From NCBI GenBank assembly GCA_000469685.2, contig LS997566.1:46238389-46302388 (forward strand): 64,000 nt of DNA, written 5' to 3'. Positions 11,821-23,781 of the stretch are shown piece after piece; position 1 is the first letter of the stretch, and each line of letters opens with the position of its first letter. The notes under the pieces were generated by a model, which made no database searches, was not told where the DNA came from, and saw only the letters and a list, made by a program, of their open reading frames with translations. The translations under genes and the position numbers were made by a program. The stretch comes from Haemonchus contortus (taxonomy: Eukaryota; Nematoda; Chromadorea; Rhabditida; Trichostrongylidae).

Positions 11821-12165
11821 TGTAGAACAAAAATTCGTACAATAGTATCATCACCTTTCGAATCAAAACGAATTCTCAGCTGGGTGTGCCTTACACATTT
11901 TTCAACTGATTTCTGTACTCGATCAACAGTTTAATACACCGTAGTCGTTTGTTGTGGGTTTTTGTATGTTACCGCTGATTGACTCGTCATGATCTGTTCC
12001 TACAGTAGGAAATTGGGTGTCGTTATTGATATGTGATCGCGCGGGTAACTCCCCACAACAACCGAAGCTCACTTTGCAACGGTGCATTCTGCTATGACAC
12101 TTTCTTTTTTCATGTTTCTTTGACCAATTCTCTTCAATTTTAACTCCAATCTTTCGTTAACTTTT
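11821..12165 (+). repeat. dispersed repeat, copy 2
   Basis: Counterpart of 2411-2740 with the same orientation and block order, and most similar over CGAAGCTCACTTTGCAACGG and the following 40 bp. Its boundaries are where alignment by eye is lost. Confidence 0.75.
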
Positions 12166-12924
12166 GTAAACCTTCGGGCAACAGATACAAAGTGTTGAAA
12201 ACAAATCTCCTTCAACATTCACCATCTTTTCTTTTTTGTTCGAGGAGCCACTTAACTCAGAAGGGTCAGTAGAAGAGTTGTGACGGCAGCTAATCTGATG
12301 GTCGTTGGGGAATTACCTTGTTCCTGTTTTTGACTTGCTAGATGGTTGTAGAGTACCTTATGAGATATTTTTCACAGGTCAGGGCCGACGCTGATGTCAC
12401 TATCTCCCTCGTATATTTCGCGAAATCTGGTATTTCGCCCATTAGTGGATCGAAGCTGCCTTTTCAAGAGCCTATACTCCACGTTGCTTAGCTGCTGAGG
12501 TGGGTACACCTATTCTCAAGAAGTGGGTTTTATCCTAATATAATGGCTGATTAATTATGCCTTTGTATTGCATACAAGTTGAGCCCGCATTTTAGTTGAA
12601 TACCACTAATAAGTAAAGAAGGTTGTTGCGATAATCAGCAGAAAAGTATGCAAAAAACGGAAACATCCTCATCTGCACAAGGAGAATAATGTCCTACTCG
12701 AAAGTACTTCCGCACACACGCGGTATTTCAGACCCTTACCTCTTCTGTTCTCACTTACCGCTAAACTAATTAACTAGAGGGAACCAAATGAGGGTTGCAT
12801 AATTCCGCGGTGAGTGAAGAAACGGCTCGTTAAGGTTCTCTGAGATTGCAACTCGAGGTGAACTTAGAATGAGGACTGAAGTAATCGTTGTAGGGCTTCT
12901 TTGTTTTTGTGTTACGCCGCACAT

Positions 12925-13480
12925 TCAGCTTTGAAAACCCAAGTTAATTGTGCGCATTATCGGAGCATTTTCTGTATCCTCGACTCTGCTGGAATAATTA
13001 TTCATACCATCTATCCCCTCTTCCTTGAGGAATTTACCGTCAGCGTAGAAAATTGTTTTTCTTTGATTAGACAACGATAGTTCTTCAGTACTTTTCCTCA
13101 AAAATACAAAGTTTGAGAAGGCTGTATAAGAAGATGCGTGGGCAAATGCACTCCATTGACCCGGATTGGGCTCGTTCTTCATGCTGAAGGTTCAACTTTC
13201 TGAGTAAAGGAACAGGAAACTGGTGATACAGACCTAGAAAGAGAGGAAGTTAAAGAACAAAAGTTATGAAAGGGCTCGAATCGGGTTGTACGCATGATGG
13301 TTCTGCTTTCATATCCCTGGCCTGCCACTTCCACATGGTGCGAAGCTGTATGGGCTCATAGGCTTGGTACTGGCTGTAGTTGGCCACGGTAAGCTCTATA
13401 TTGACCGTGTTCGTTATAAGCGGAGGATCGATATCCACTTCATGCATCCGAGTATGGACATTTTCCTTCTCGTCCATCCT
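12925..13480 (-). other. two adjacent exon-like frames of an unrecognised minus-strand gene
   Basis: The first frame is 13477-13250, behind a TATCAG acceptor-like site. It has balanced codon use and reads MDEKENVHTRMHEVDIDPPL, with MWKWQARD further on. The second is 13182-12925; it starts MKNEPNPGQW and ends NLGFQS at a stop. A CTCTCTTTCTAG acceptor and others lie between them. No domain could be named with confidence and the joining phase is not fixed. The overlapping plus-strand frame 13380-13889 is the longest rival and equally anonymous. Confidence 0.25.
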
Positions 13481-13899
13481 GATATCAGCAGCTAGATCGT
13501 TCTATAGGCATCCGAGAATCAATCTGCTACGAGAATCTATCTGCTGTTTTGTGAGGTGGCTTACAAATGTGTCACACTACTCTTTGGAGCTTCCGAATGC
13601 GGTTTTCTTCACATCTATCCAGAACCGTACTTGCCTCTACTTTGGACCCCGACACCACTCTACCCACATGCCAACACAGTCATCGAGAAGAGGAATGAGC
13701 CTGATGATGTTCTCGGGCCACCACAACTTCCTATTTCAGGGTATGGGGAATTTTTCTGACCGCCTCGTCCTCGCCATTCTGGCACCTCTTCAACGAGATC
13801 AGGTTCGAGAGAATTTCTTTTTTAAAAAGCATTTTAGAGTGCGACTAGAAGTGTTGGTAACATGGTTTTTTGAGATTGACCAGGGCTAAGTAGCAGAGT

Positions 13900-16800
13900 T
13901 ACCACTTTCTTTCCAAACTACCTGTACCTCCGGTTTGAAAAATACTTTGTTCCTTGTTTTCGAATGCCGTTTTTTTATTCAGAGGGTGGTTTTTTCCAGC
14001 CATGAAGCCGTGCCTTCGCGATCAGAACGACCTCATTTGATTTTCCTGATGTGAAATGCAAATTAACAACGATTGCTGAACCTAGATCAATTTTTCATGA
14101 TTCTAGAAGATCCCTCAAAGCAAAAGGAATAACTGGCTAAGAAAGTTGATTCCAAAAAACACTGCAAAAATCAGAACTACTTGTTGACTGTGCGAATGAA
14201 AACCTGCAAAGCCTCCGCTCTGAAATCAGGGAAGCAGCATCGCTTTCCAACTATCCCCTTCCTCCCTTTTGGGAATGTGTTGTTTGGAATGCATGTGAGC
14301 AGGAGCCGGAACATGAATTCCTGACGCTAATCCTGCGTTTGTTCTTTTTTACTCTACACGCTGTGCGATAATGCCACCGGAGTAGCACTTGTTCCTCGAG
14401 GTCTCCTCAAGGTAATCATTCCTCGGGAGCGTGTTGAAGTATTTGATCTCCAGGTAGAAGGCTGATTTCTCGTTTCTTCTCGTCCCTTCCTTTCTTTTCC
14501 GTCAAATCTCTGATGAAAGATATCCATTTCCACACTCTACCTTTCTACGGTAACTCTGGCAGACTTTTATTGTAGGCGTCTTTTGCCAGAGCTTGCACGC
14601 TTTCTGGATTCTGCACTCGTTTCTCACCATTTATCCAAAAGATGCTTTATGGGGACGCCTTGTAGGGAATGATGTCATGATGTTCTCCACAGTTTCAGTG
14701 GCTGATGTTCCCAGTTTCCGGCCGTTTCCGCACTCTGCTGTTTCCTGAGTCCCTTTTACTCGAGGAGAGACTACCGCAGCCTTAGCTTATCTCTAGCAAC
14801 CCCTTGGAGCTTTTACTCTGTGATTTTACGTTCTGTTATCTGATCGCTCCCGTAAACTAACTACGAGCATTGCCATTTCCAGATGTATCACTATTGTTAT
14901 GACGATTTTCCGTCATCAGCCGTCAAACTATTCTAAAAAATCCAATGTATTGGAATTTTTGCACATCAAGTCTGTGGTCTGCAGGAGGATGAAGCCGCTG
15001 ACACCATGGACATGAACACTGATTTCCCAGCACTTCTAACCACTCGTTTGTCCCTTAATCACTGATATGATTCACATATTTTAATATTTTCTTCACTATT
15101 ACACTTGATAGCTGGGTCCGCTTTCTGCTACGTCAACGACACTTTCCGAAGCTTGGTCGTAATGAAAATCAGCTAATTTTACAATCTTTGATACAGTATC
15201 GTGGTGAGAACTGTGTGGTTTCAGACGTACCTCAGACGTTTAAAGTCAAAGCAAGACTAAAACCGATCCCACGCACTGTCACGGAGAACACAGTCGTAGT
15301 ATCGAGGATCAGCCTCTATCAGGTATTTGCTTGGCAAAGTCGTTTTTCAATGTCACCGGTTGGGCTTAGACCAAACGGGTGAAACGTGAAGCATTCTGAA
15401 GGGCTTCAGAAAATAAACCAAGATTTACGTACCTGTTGGTAATCAGGTAGTCGAGAAACGCTCTGGTAGTTGACTTTGGCCCAAACCCAGGTGTTCGCTT
15501 GAGTCTTGAAACATTGCCCTCCGTGCTTCTCATTACCTAACCTCATGAAACCAAATGCTCCGAACTATGTTTTTTTTGTTCTCTCCGAAGTTGCTCTTTA
15601 TTGTTGGTTCCGGTGAGAACAAAATTCATCGCTACACGATCTCCTTTGCAAATTGGTAAAGCTTCCGTAACCAAAATCTATAATCGTCAACAGGTTTATG
15701 GGAACTGACCTAAGAGGAAAGACCTTGTCGTCCTTCAAAGTTTCACCTTTTAAACCTCTTATAAGCTCACAATCAGAGTCAGCTCCTGATTCTGACTGAT
15801 CAGCTTTGGAGCCTCAAAAAAAGGTTGATGTGTTTTGCTGTACCTCAAAGTTCATTCACTTTTTCACCTTGGATTGTTAAGAAGAGAGCATGGTATGCTG
15901 AAAGAATGAGTCGTGGTCAGGATGCGCCATGGAGGTCGTCTTACTGGGTTGTGTCCCACACATGTCCTGTTGGGGCTTTTTCGCGTTCGTTGTGTAAAAA
16001 TGGAGGTGCCTCGATTTTGGGACGATTATCCTTAAGAGTTAGTATCACAGTGCATTGTGATTAATCTCGTAGAAAGTGCAACGTTACTGTCCTGGACGAG
16101 TTTTCCTAGTAACCTTCCCATCAATCTCAATTTAGAACCTGATGTGTGAGTGAAAAAACTTGTTTCATTGACAGAATTTTAACTACAACCGGAAAGAGTA
16201 AAAAAATCCAGTGCTTTAGTATTTCATTGAATTTGTTGTAAAGTAGAAACAGGTTTTCAGATCATACTGCCCTGGACAGTGCCAAAAACAATATGATGAT
16301 AGTTTTCAGTGGTAGTTTTTTCCTATTTAGCACATGATTACATAAATTACAGTGTAAAGTACGAAAAAAGTTCGTACTGCCCCACGAAAGAACTTGCCCT
16401 TAGAATTAGATGGAAGGACTTAGATGGTGTTGATTTCGATATTTATCACGTCCACTTCAGGATGTACTCTCGGTACATTTGGCTCCTATCCATAATTGTA
16501 AAAACGTTTGAGTGCGAATTCAACCTATTCAATGATTTGTGTGTTGATGAGAAAGCTGATGTACAGTTCTATATTTTGCCCTCAAAGGCACAGTTCACGA
16601 TAATTTCAAAGTAGCCCTTTTTATTCGAAAAGCGGAAATATAGATAGGGAACATTCCATCGGCAGTGAAGAACGCGAGAGAATTCGCCGATTTCGAGAAA
16701 AATATGGCTCCTCAAAAGTAGGGGAAGTAGAGGTTGGACGAGATTGGCATGACGGAAATAACATGGAAGGGTACTCGGACGAGATTTCAGTTATTGCAAT

Positions 16801-19800
16801 TGCACAAAGAGCTAACTACGTCAAACCAGAACTGTACAGAACTCGAAAGACAGCGCTACGGGCCATGACAAGTTGTTTGAACTTCCTACATGGAATCCCT
16901 TGTGATCGGGGCGGTCTCTACAATGCCGGTGAAACTCGTCCGAGGATACACACGAGCCAATCTTTGAGCTTTTATAGCACCCTAACTAGGCCGTTTTCTG
17001 ACCTAGGAGTGCCAGATATGGTATACGCGGGGGCCTCGAATTGATCCTGTGGCGGAATCTCAGAAACCATTTTTATCGTGAACTACGTCCTTGTATTTAC
17101 TGGCGTAACTTTTTCCACACGAGAAGACGTTGGCGCAGATTACGGCGGGGGATTCGATCTCTGGGCAATGAGTATAATAGCGGCGCTCTCCGGAGCTGCT
17201 CTATCCACGATTTTGAAGCCGGTCTGTTCTGATCTTGAGATGGTAGACAGAAACCACTTCTCATTGTGGTACTTTCGGCTCAAACTCAATTTTGAGGTTG
17301 TCAGAGTTTTTAGAAGTCTGAGGTAAACCATAAATCGTAAACCGTAGTCGTAATCGTAATCGTAAAAAAGTTGTAAATTGAACTGGTTCTCTTTTTGTGG
17401 CTTTAATCCTTCTCCAAGGTTGAGTCAGTTTTCCCAGTTAGTTGATGTTATTGTAGACAAACTGAACTTTTCACCTGGCTGCCTGGCTGTAAATTTGAAA
17501 CTAAGGTAATTGAACTTGACTTGGCCACTTCTTGATCGATCTAAAGGGCTACCCAACAAAAAAGAAATTGAAAATAAAATTGAAAATAACATAAATTATA
17601 TCAAGACCACTAGAAGGTGAAGTACCTCTTGACAGTGATCTTGATAGAACCAGTTTGGTATGCGTACGCGTACTCGATTTCTATTCGGAATCAAAAGGGC
17701 GTTTGATTGAGGACGTGGTCCATACACAATTCTGAGAAAGCTAGCCGGCCTTCATATACCCGGTCTTCTTTCTTAGAAGATTTCCCGGCTCCGGAGTAGA
17801 AGAAAGTTCGGTTGGTCTGGGTGGGTGGCTTGGTATTCGCTTCCTTGACCATGGTTAGGGCGCCACTTGGCATAACCCCATCTAGAACCCGAAAAACATA
17901 TTATGTGGGACTCAATCAAAGGTCACGTTGGACAAAAACGCATTCAGTCGAAACAGAAGTGATGACCTTGTATATTGCAGATTTTTTCGATATTTTTGCA
18001 ACGACGCATCAGTTTTTTCAACTTCCGACCGACGTCTGTGCTTTTTTCGCCCCTTTTTTTCGACCCTCGTGGCATTTGGGGGTGTTGGAGAGAAAAAAAG
18101 AAAGATTCTCTCATCTTCAGCCAAAAAGACGTCGTGTGTAGGACGACCTGAGCGGAAGTGGTGACTGAAAGCGCTGCACTCTAGCAATCACAAAATTTCA
18201 GAAGTGGAACGCGGTTTGTACGGTGACCTTGACTGTAAAGTAAACTGCAACGGATGCAAAATTTCACGGGCAACATGTTTCATTCCACGGCATGGCTTTA
18301 TTTCATTACGTACGCTTTAACCCCGTCACATGTGGCTCGTCGAGGAAAATTCCTCATCCCAGTGTTTCGTCATGTCGTCATGAACGGGCATACGAGCCAG
18401 GACCCACTGCCGTATTTCTGTAAGGACCATGTCTTTTCTGGCTGTAAACTTGAATGTTGTTTGTTTCTCAGGAGTGGTACCTTACGAAGCTTGCTCAGGA
18501 GGGCTGAAGACCGGGTTTCAGTACTTTCCCAGCTTGTCTTTGTGAGTATCTGTGCTGGTGGTTAGATGGAATACATGCTCCTATTTTCCCGCAGAATCGA
18601 ATTTCATCTGCCGATCAGGTGCTTACTTTCTGAAGTAGCCATAGCTGGTCATTAACCTTGTAAGGTAAGACCTCAATTCGAGAAATTATCCTCACCTTTG
18701 TAAAGCATGGATCTGTTCGTTGTTCAAAGCATTAGGTAATCGGCACAAGAATCTGAGTCGTCTTAGCTCTATGGAGAGCTTACCAACCAAAGAAAGCGAA
18801 AGAATTGTTTTCTTTTGAAGTAACTGTACCAGTAGATTTCAGTAGATATGTACATAGAGGGATGACTCTAGATATAACGCCCCATTCAGAAGAGCATACT
18901 GGCGGAGTCGCTGGGATCGTGAATTTTTCGCTGCAAGGTTCGCCTACCCCTCGAGTTTCCACTTTACCCACTTCCTTACTTTATTTACTTCAACCACTGT
19001 TTGTACTTTTAGGGCAGGCAATGGGTGCAGGGTCACTTGCCCCTTTGAGGCAATGATCGTTTCTATTCATTCTGATCTTCACTGAGATGTTCGATTCCTT
19101 CCATTGGGCTATCATAGCTCTTACATAGGCTTTGAATTCCTTTTAAGTGAAGCTCTCGTGTGTGCTCAAGCTAGGGGGAATCGGTCAAATAGACTTGTGA
19201 CATTGACTTTGAGGCTCATTTCAATAGTACAGACTATTTCACATTACTTCTTGGGCAGAACTGAACTATTTGTACTGCTACGTCAGTTATCAGTATGTCA
19301 TCCCCTTGAAACTTTTCTTCGATTTGACATACAGAGTTAATCGAATTTGCTGACGTATTTGAACTGAAATGCTCCAAATGTGCCCTTTACGATCCCAAGG
19401 CCATTTTAATGAAAGAGTCCAACGGTCAATACGAACGTTTACTGCAATCGGCCGTTGTGACATGTGATAAAACGAAGATCTCTGTGAACGGGAACTATCA
19501 CCACGGGAGACCGTACCCCCAATGTAGCATATTGATTGATCGGTTCAATCACCTGATATGTCACCTTTATCGCCCCTATTCTTCGTTACTCGGATGAAAG
19601 TACTCAGTAGAAAATCATGGGTAACTATAATTTCTTTGATTACTCCTGTAGAGGTATGGGTAAGCGCACCTACAATATTTTATCTGGGCGGTTTAGTGAC
19701 CCTCTTCATCTAGAACACGACCACTTTATCATCGATGGACATAATTAACAATGAGTTCATTACTTCAGTAGAAGCCCTAGCGAGAAAATCTGCTCCATGC

Positions 19801-20170
19801 AATATATGAATATTGATTGGTGGCTTCAGTCCCAATTTACTTGATTTGTATACCACTAGTTTTGCCACTCGAGTACAGGTGAAGGTAAATGATAGTACAT
19901 CAACGAGTGCATGTAATTTGTTTCTTATTTTAAAGGTATACTTCAAATAAAAATACCTCATCGACTCTCACAACAACACTGATTGATGATGGAAGCACTT
20001 AGCCTAGTGTGGGAATTGGGAATGGGAATTCAGTACTGGCGCGATCAAAAATGGCACTTTCAATATTGAAATTCAACTAAAATAACATTCACGTAAGTTG
20101 AATAGATTAGTACTGAAGTGGTTGACTTTCAATAAAAGAACACCTTAAGATTTAACTGTACCTCTCCTGA
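13900..20170. other. no confidently identifiable gene; a few plus-strand exon-like segments
   Basis: Open segments that could be exons lie near 14175-14335 (contains PPFWECVVWNACEQEPEHEF), 14990-15044 after a GTCTGCAG acceptor, and 15112-15321 (70 codons ending at CAG before GTATTT). They share no recognisable family and do not join cleanly, so no gene model is offered. A short CGTAAT repeat tract lies at 17335-17365. The rest holds nothing recognisable. Confidence 0.4.
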
Positions 20171-20443
20171 CTTCGGCAGATGGTGACATAGTAGCAAGAG
20201 GCGCATTATCACATACGCATTATCGAGGGATCAAAACTCGAATCGGTATCCGCCTAGGCCAACCGAACTTTTCATCCCTCCAAAGTCGGCTACCGGTACC
20301 AGACTCGTATGGGAGTATGAAAGCTGTAACTTGTACATCTGTTGGCCGGGGCAATTCATTGTGTAGGCCATAGCCCCCTTCAAAACGTCACTACGATTCC
20401 GTATGGAAGTCGAATGCAGGGCGTGTCTTGGAACGAAGTTTAT
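20171..20443 (+). repeat. SINE copy, diverged
   Basis: Has the GTGACATAGTAGCAAG head, the CCGCCTAGGCCAACCG, TACCAGACTCGTATGGGAG and GTCACTACGATTCCG blocks and the GGAAGTCGAATGCAGGGCG tail in the order of the 9611 SINE. The B box has decayed (GATCAAAACTC). No clear target duplication was found. Confidence 0.78.
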
Positions 20444-23251
20444 TATGTGAGGGTTTCATCCTTTTATGCTCTTCTAATTGACATATTAATGATTTTCTCA
20501 TAACTTATATGAATAGTATGCAGGAGAGAATGCGAAATAAAATAAATAGAAATAAATAACCAACACTACAACCAAATTAAAAGACTTTGAAAGAGCAATT
20601 GATGACGTAAAACTAAGCCAGTTGTTCTGAGAACCATTTTACTCACTTTTTGTTCAACAAAGCTTAAATGTCCTCTTTTATTGTTTTCTTTGCTCCTGCT
20701 CATTTGCCCCTTTCCTCATTCCGCTCAAAATTTGTTTTAGTACGCCGTTTAACGTGGGTATGGCATGATAAATATTAAAAGCTATTGATCACATGTGAAC
20801 TAGAGTCTTCTGTAGCGCAGTAATTCATTAACGGATGGTTTGAATTGAGCTAGCTATATGGTAGAAATTTCTTCGCAACCTGAAGTAACGTCTATCTTCT
20901 CAATCTGAGCAATTTGTTCCCGTGGGAAATTTTTCACAATGACTGATTCCCCTCAAAAAAGTCGGGTTGTCAAAGAAGCACCGATCTTGGCCCTGGTTAT
21001 TGCTGCAAATGTAATTTGTATTTTAATATCAGGCAATGGGTTCAACTGTTCGGGGCGTGTCCCCTCAATTAGTGATCACTTCTATTGAACCTTTTGGCCC
21101 ATGGTTACCTTAGATTTGTGGCTTAGAGGCTCCTTTTTTGAGGAATTTGAAGCCTACCGAATTTGAGAGGCTTGTCGAGTAGAGCACATAGGCAACCTTG
21201 TATAACTTATCAAACCCTATCTATCAGTATATACATTACAAAGGGTTAGGGTTAGTACTTGCGCTCTGCACAAGATTAATTCGGTCTGGTCTTTAACAAT
21301 AAGGGCTGTCCCTTATAGGAATTAGAGAGAAGGTTAAGGGTGGGTTGGGTTGAACCCTCCGGTTATAAATGTAAAGTTATGTGCATGAACTTTGGTTTAT
21401 GGTCCCGGTTTTGACCTCAGTATCGGTTTTTTTTATTTGAAACCAGGAAAAGGGACGCTCCAACTTCTGAAAGTCGCAAGTCGAGTCTAGCCAGGAGGTT
21501 TGCCAAAGAAGGTTCTTTTCGATAAAATGTTCTCTGACAAGTGAAACCACTAGGTCATTGACAACAAAGCAAACTACCTCCACCATCAGTAGTGTACCCT
21601 ATTAAGGCATTCGCTTTTTCTCTACGCCTGTGGGTAGTTCTTTGTCGACCCAGCATTGTCTGAAACTCTACAGGTCTTTGTTCAGGAACCTACTGTACTA
21701 AACCGTGTAATCAAATTCCAACAAACATCAAACGTAATTGTTTTTACCTTTCATCATTTCCATTGGAGTGACTCGATCCATTTACTTCAACCTAAAAGTA
21801 CAATACTTCCGTTGCTGTATTTTGAAGTGGCTCAGAGACTTTTTGGCATTGTTTAGGTATTTACTAATAACATTTACCACTTATGAGGGAAAGGTTATGG
21901 CGCTATTGTAGCATTATGGCTTTTAGCCCAAAACCCAGATCAATTTGTGCCCGGACGAATCAACCCTTCTGGTTTGGGTGGTTAGGGTAGTTGATACCAG
22001 TTAGTAGTAATATTATGCTGTAGTAGTACGGTAACAGGTACTAGATCCTGGAGCAAAAGGCACAAACCTACCTGTGTGACTAGTTCCCTCATCTATGTAA
22101 GGATCAAGTACATATCAAACGACAGTACGAATCTGAAGGGAGTTTGAACGGATTGGCGCAACCTCGACAAGGAAAAAGGGATCCCGCCAAGAAAGTATCC
22201 TTGATTTCAGTTCCTCGTTGGGAAATTTTTGGTTCTCTACAATAACGTCTATTGTCAGAACATTTGAATATTTTCAAGTTCGTTAGACAGTTCGAATTGG
22301 GAGGTCGATTGTTGTCCGGCATGTCAGTTTTGATGTGCCCACTGACATGTTTCCTTGGCGGGTCGTGATGGTGACTTGGAGACGGCTTAAAGCTTCTTTG
22401 TTCGCTCACTCTGTAAAGGTGAAGAAAGCAGAGCAGGTTATTTTCAAGTCATCCGTTCGGTTACTTGTCCACATAGTTCTGGACTGCCCCATTAAAAAAG
22501 AGTAATGGTGACTCAAATATTTTCAAGCTTTACTGTAGTCCTCAGAATCGTAAAAGCCCTTGAATGGAAGCAAGGCTAATAGAATGACTCAGGGTAGCGG
22601 TGGATGACAGGTCCGCTCCTCCGCCAGCCTTCAAGACGACTCCATCTCGCTGCTGATTCATGTATTAGTCTGATGCGTTGCCCCCAGCCACTGTTGATTC
22701 TTCTCCAGTAAGCACTGCTGACATCTTTGCGCCGATTGTGGTTACTAGTAGTCTACGAGTATTAGAAGCACCTAACCCCATGGTCGGACATCCTAGGAAA
22801 TTGAGCCACTTTTTCCTACTTTCGAGGACTGGGTGATGGATCACTGGGGTCGCACATTGTATCTGAGGACTGAATGACAAAAGAGTAATGAGGTTGTCGA
22901 AGATCGCCTGCTGGGTCACCTCTGGCCTTATTCTTGTCAACTGATTTAGCTGTGACTCCGTGTCACACCATACCCAGACACTGGAACGCCTCCATAGCCC
23001 GGAACTAGTAAACAGCTCGGGCAGTGGGGCAAAATTCAGAAAGAAATAGGTTTCCGTGACTTGTTTTCCGCTGATTGAATCTTCCCATTGGAAGCCGCCC
23101 ATTGGAAGGGCCCATGTGTACTGAATAGTCTTCTGGCTAACTGATGCATGGCTTACTCCAAATCTGCCTGGATTTTTGACGGAAGTTCAATGTCCACTTA
23201 TCAAAACGGTTTTTCATATCATACTGTATATACAGCTTTTATATCAAATAG
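20444..23251. other. no identifiable gene
   Basis: Contains a 145-codon minus-strand open frame (23102-22665) with a balanced composition but no recognised motif, and no matching neighbouring exons were found. A two-unit TTAGGG at 21245 is too short to be telomeric. Otherwise nothing is recognisable. Confidence 0.45.
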
Positions 23252-23257
23252 TTTATT
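23252..23257 (-). terminator. possible poly(A) signal of the C-type lectin gene
   Basis: Plus-strand TTTATT is AATAAA on the minus strand, about 525 nt past the stop codon at 23782. The distance is long for a nematode 3' UTR, so a non-canonical closer site is possible. Confidence 0.3.
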
Positions 23258-23781
23258 CAAAAATATCCGTAATAAATGAAATATTCACAAGACATATACA
23301 CGTATTCGGCGGCGATTGGCAGGCCAGACAGAACGCCGACGAACAATCACAAGGGTCATCATAGATGCAGTTGAAACTGCATGATGAGGCAGACATAGAG
23401 CAAATAAAAGTCACAAAGGCGACCCCGAAGCGCTGACGCCGTCCGGAAAAGCGCGTCCCAGTCGCCGAAAATGGTAAGGCTCATAAGTGTGAGAATCGAG
23501 AGGCACATGAATTCGCGCAGGGGATTATTTCACACATGGGAGCAATCATCGAACGAAAAAAACGGAATCTACAAATCTACACGTCGTTTACGCCCTAAAA
23601 CTGTCAGAAAAATATACGAACTGATCCTACACCCGTCGTCGTTATGTGTAGGGCCCCATCTGGGGGGACCAGGTGCGTGTGTCAGTTTTTTTGGTATGAC
23701 CACTCAGATGTTTCGGGTGGCAAATCGGGAGGTGACTGAACGGTGTGTTTTTGTTTCTGTTGACGACTTTGGTGCAGTGAC

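Noticed and set aside
21243..21256. GGGTTAGGGTTAG as a possible telomeric remnant
   Set aside because: Only two units, and the nematode telomere repeat is TTAGGC.
22665..23102. 145-codon minus-strand frame as a gene or transposase
   Set aside because: No catalytic motif, no flanking inverted repeats and no matching exons. Length alone is weak evidence in this window.
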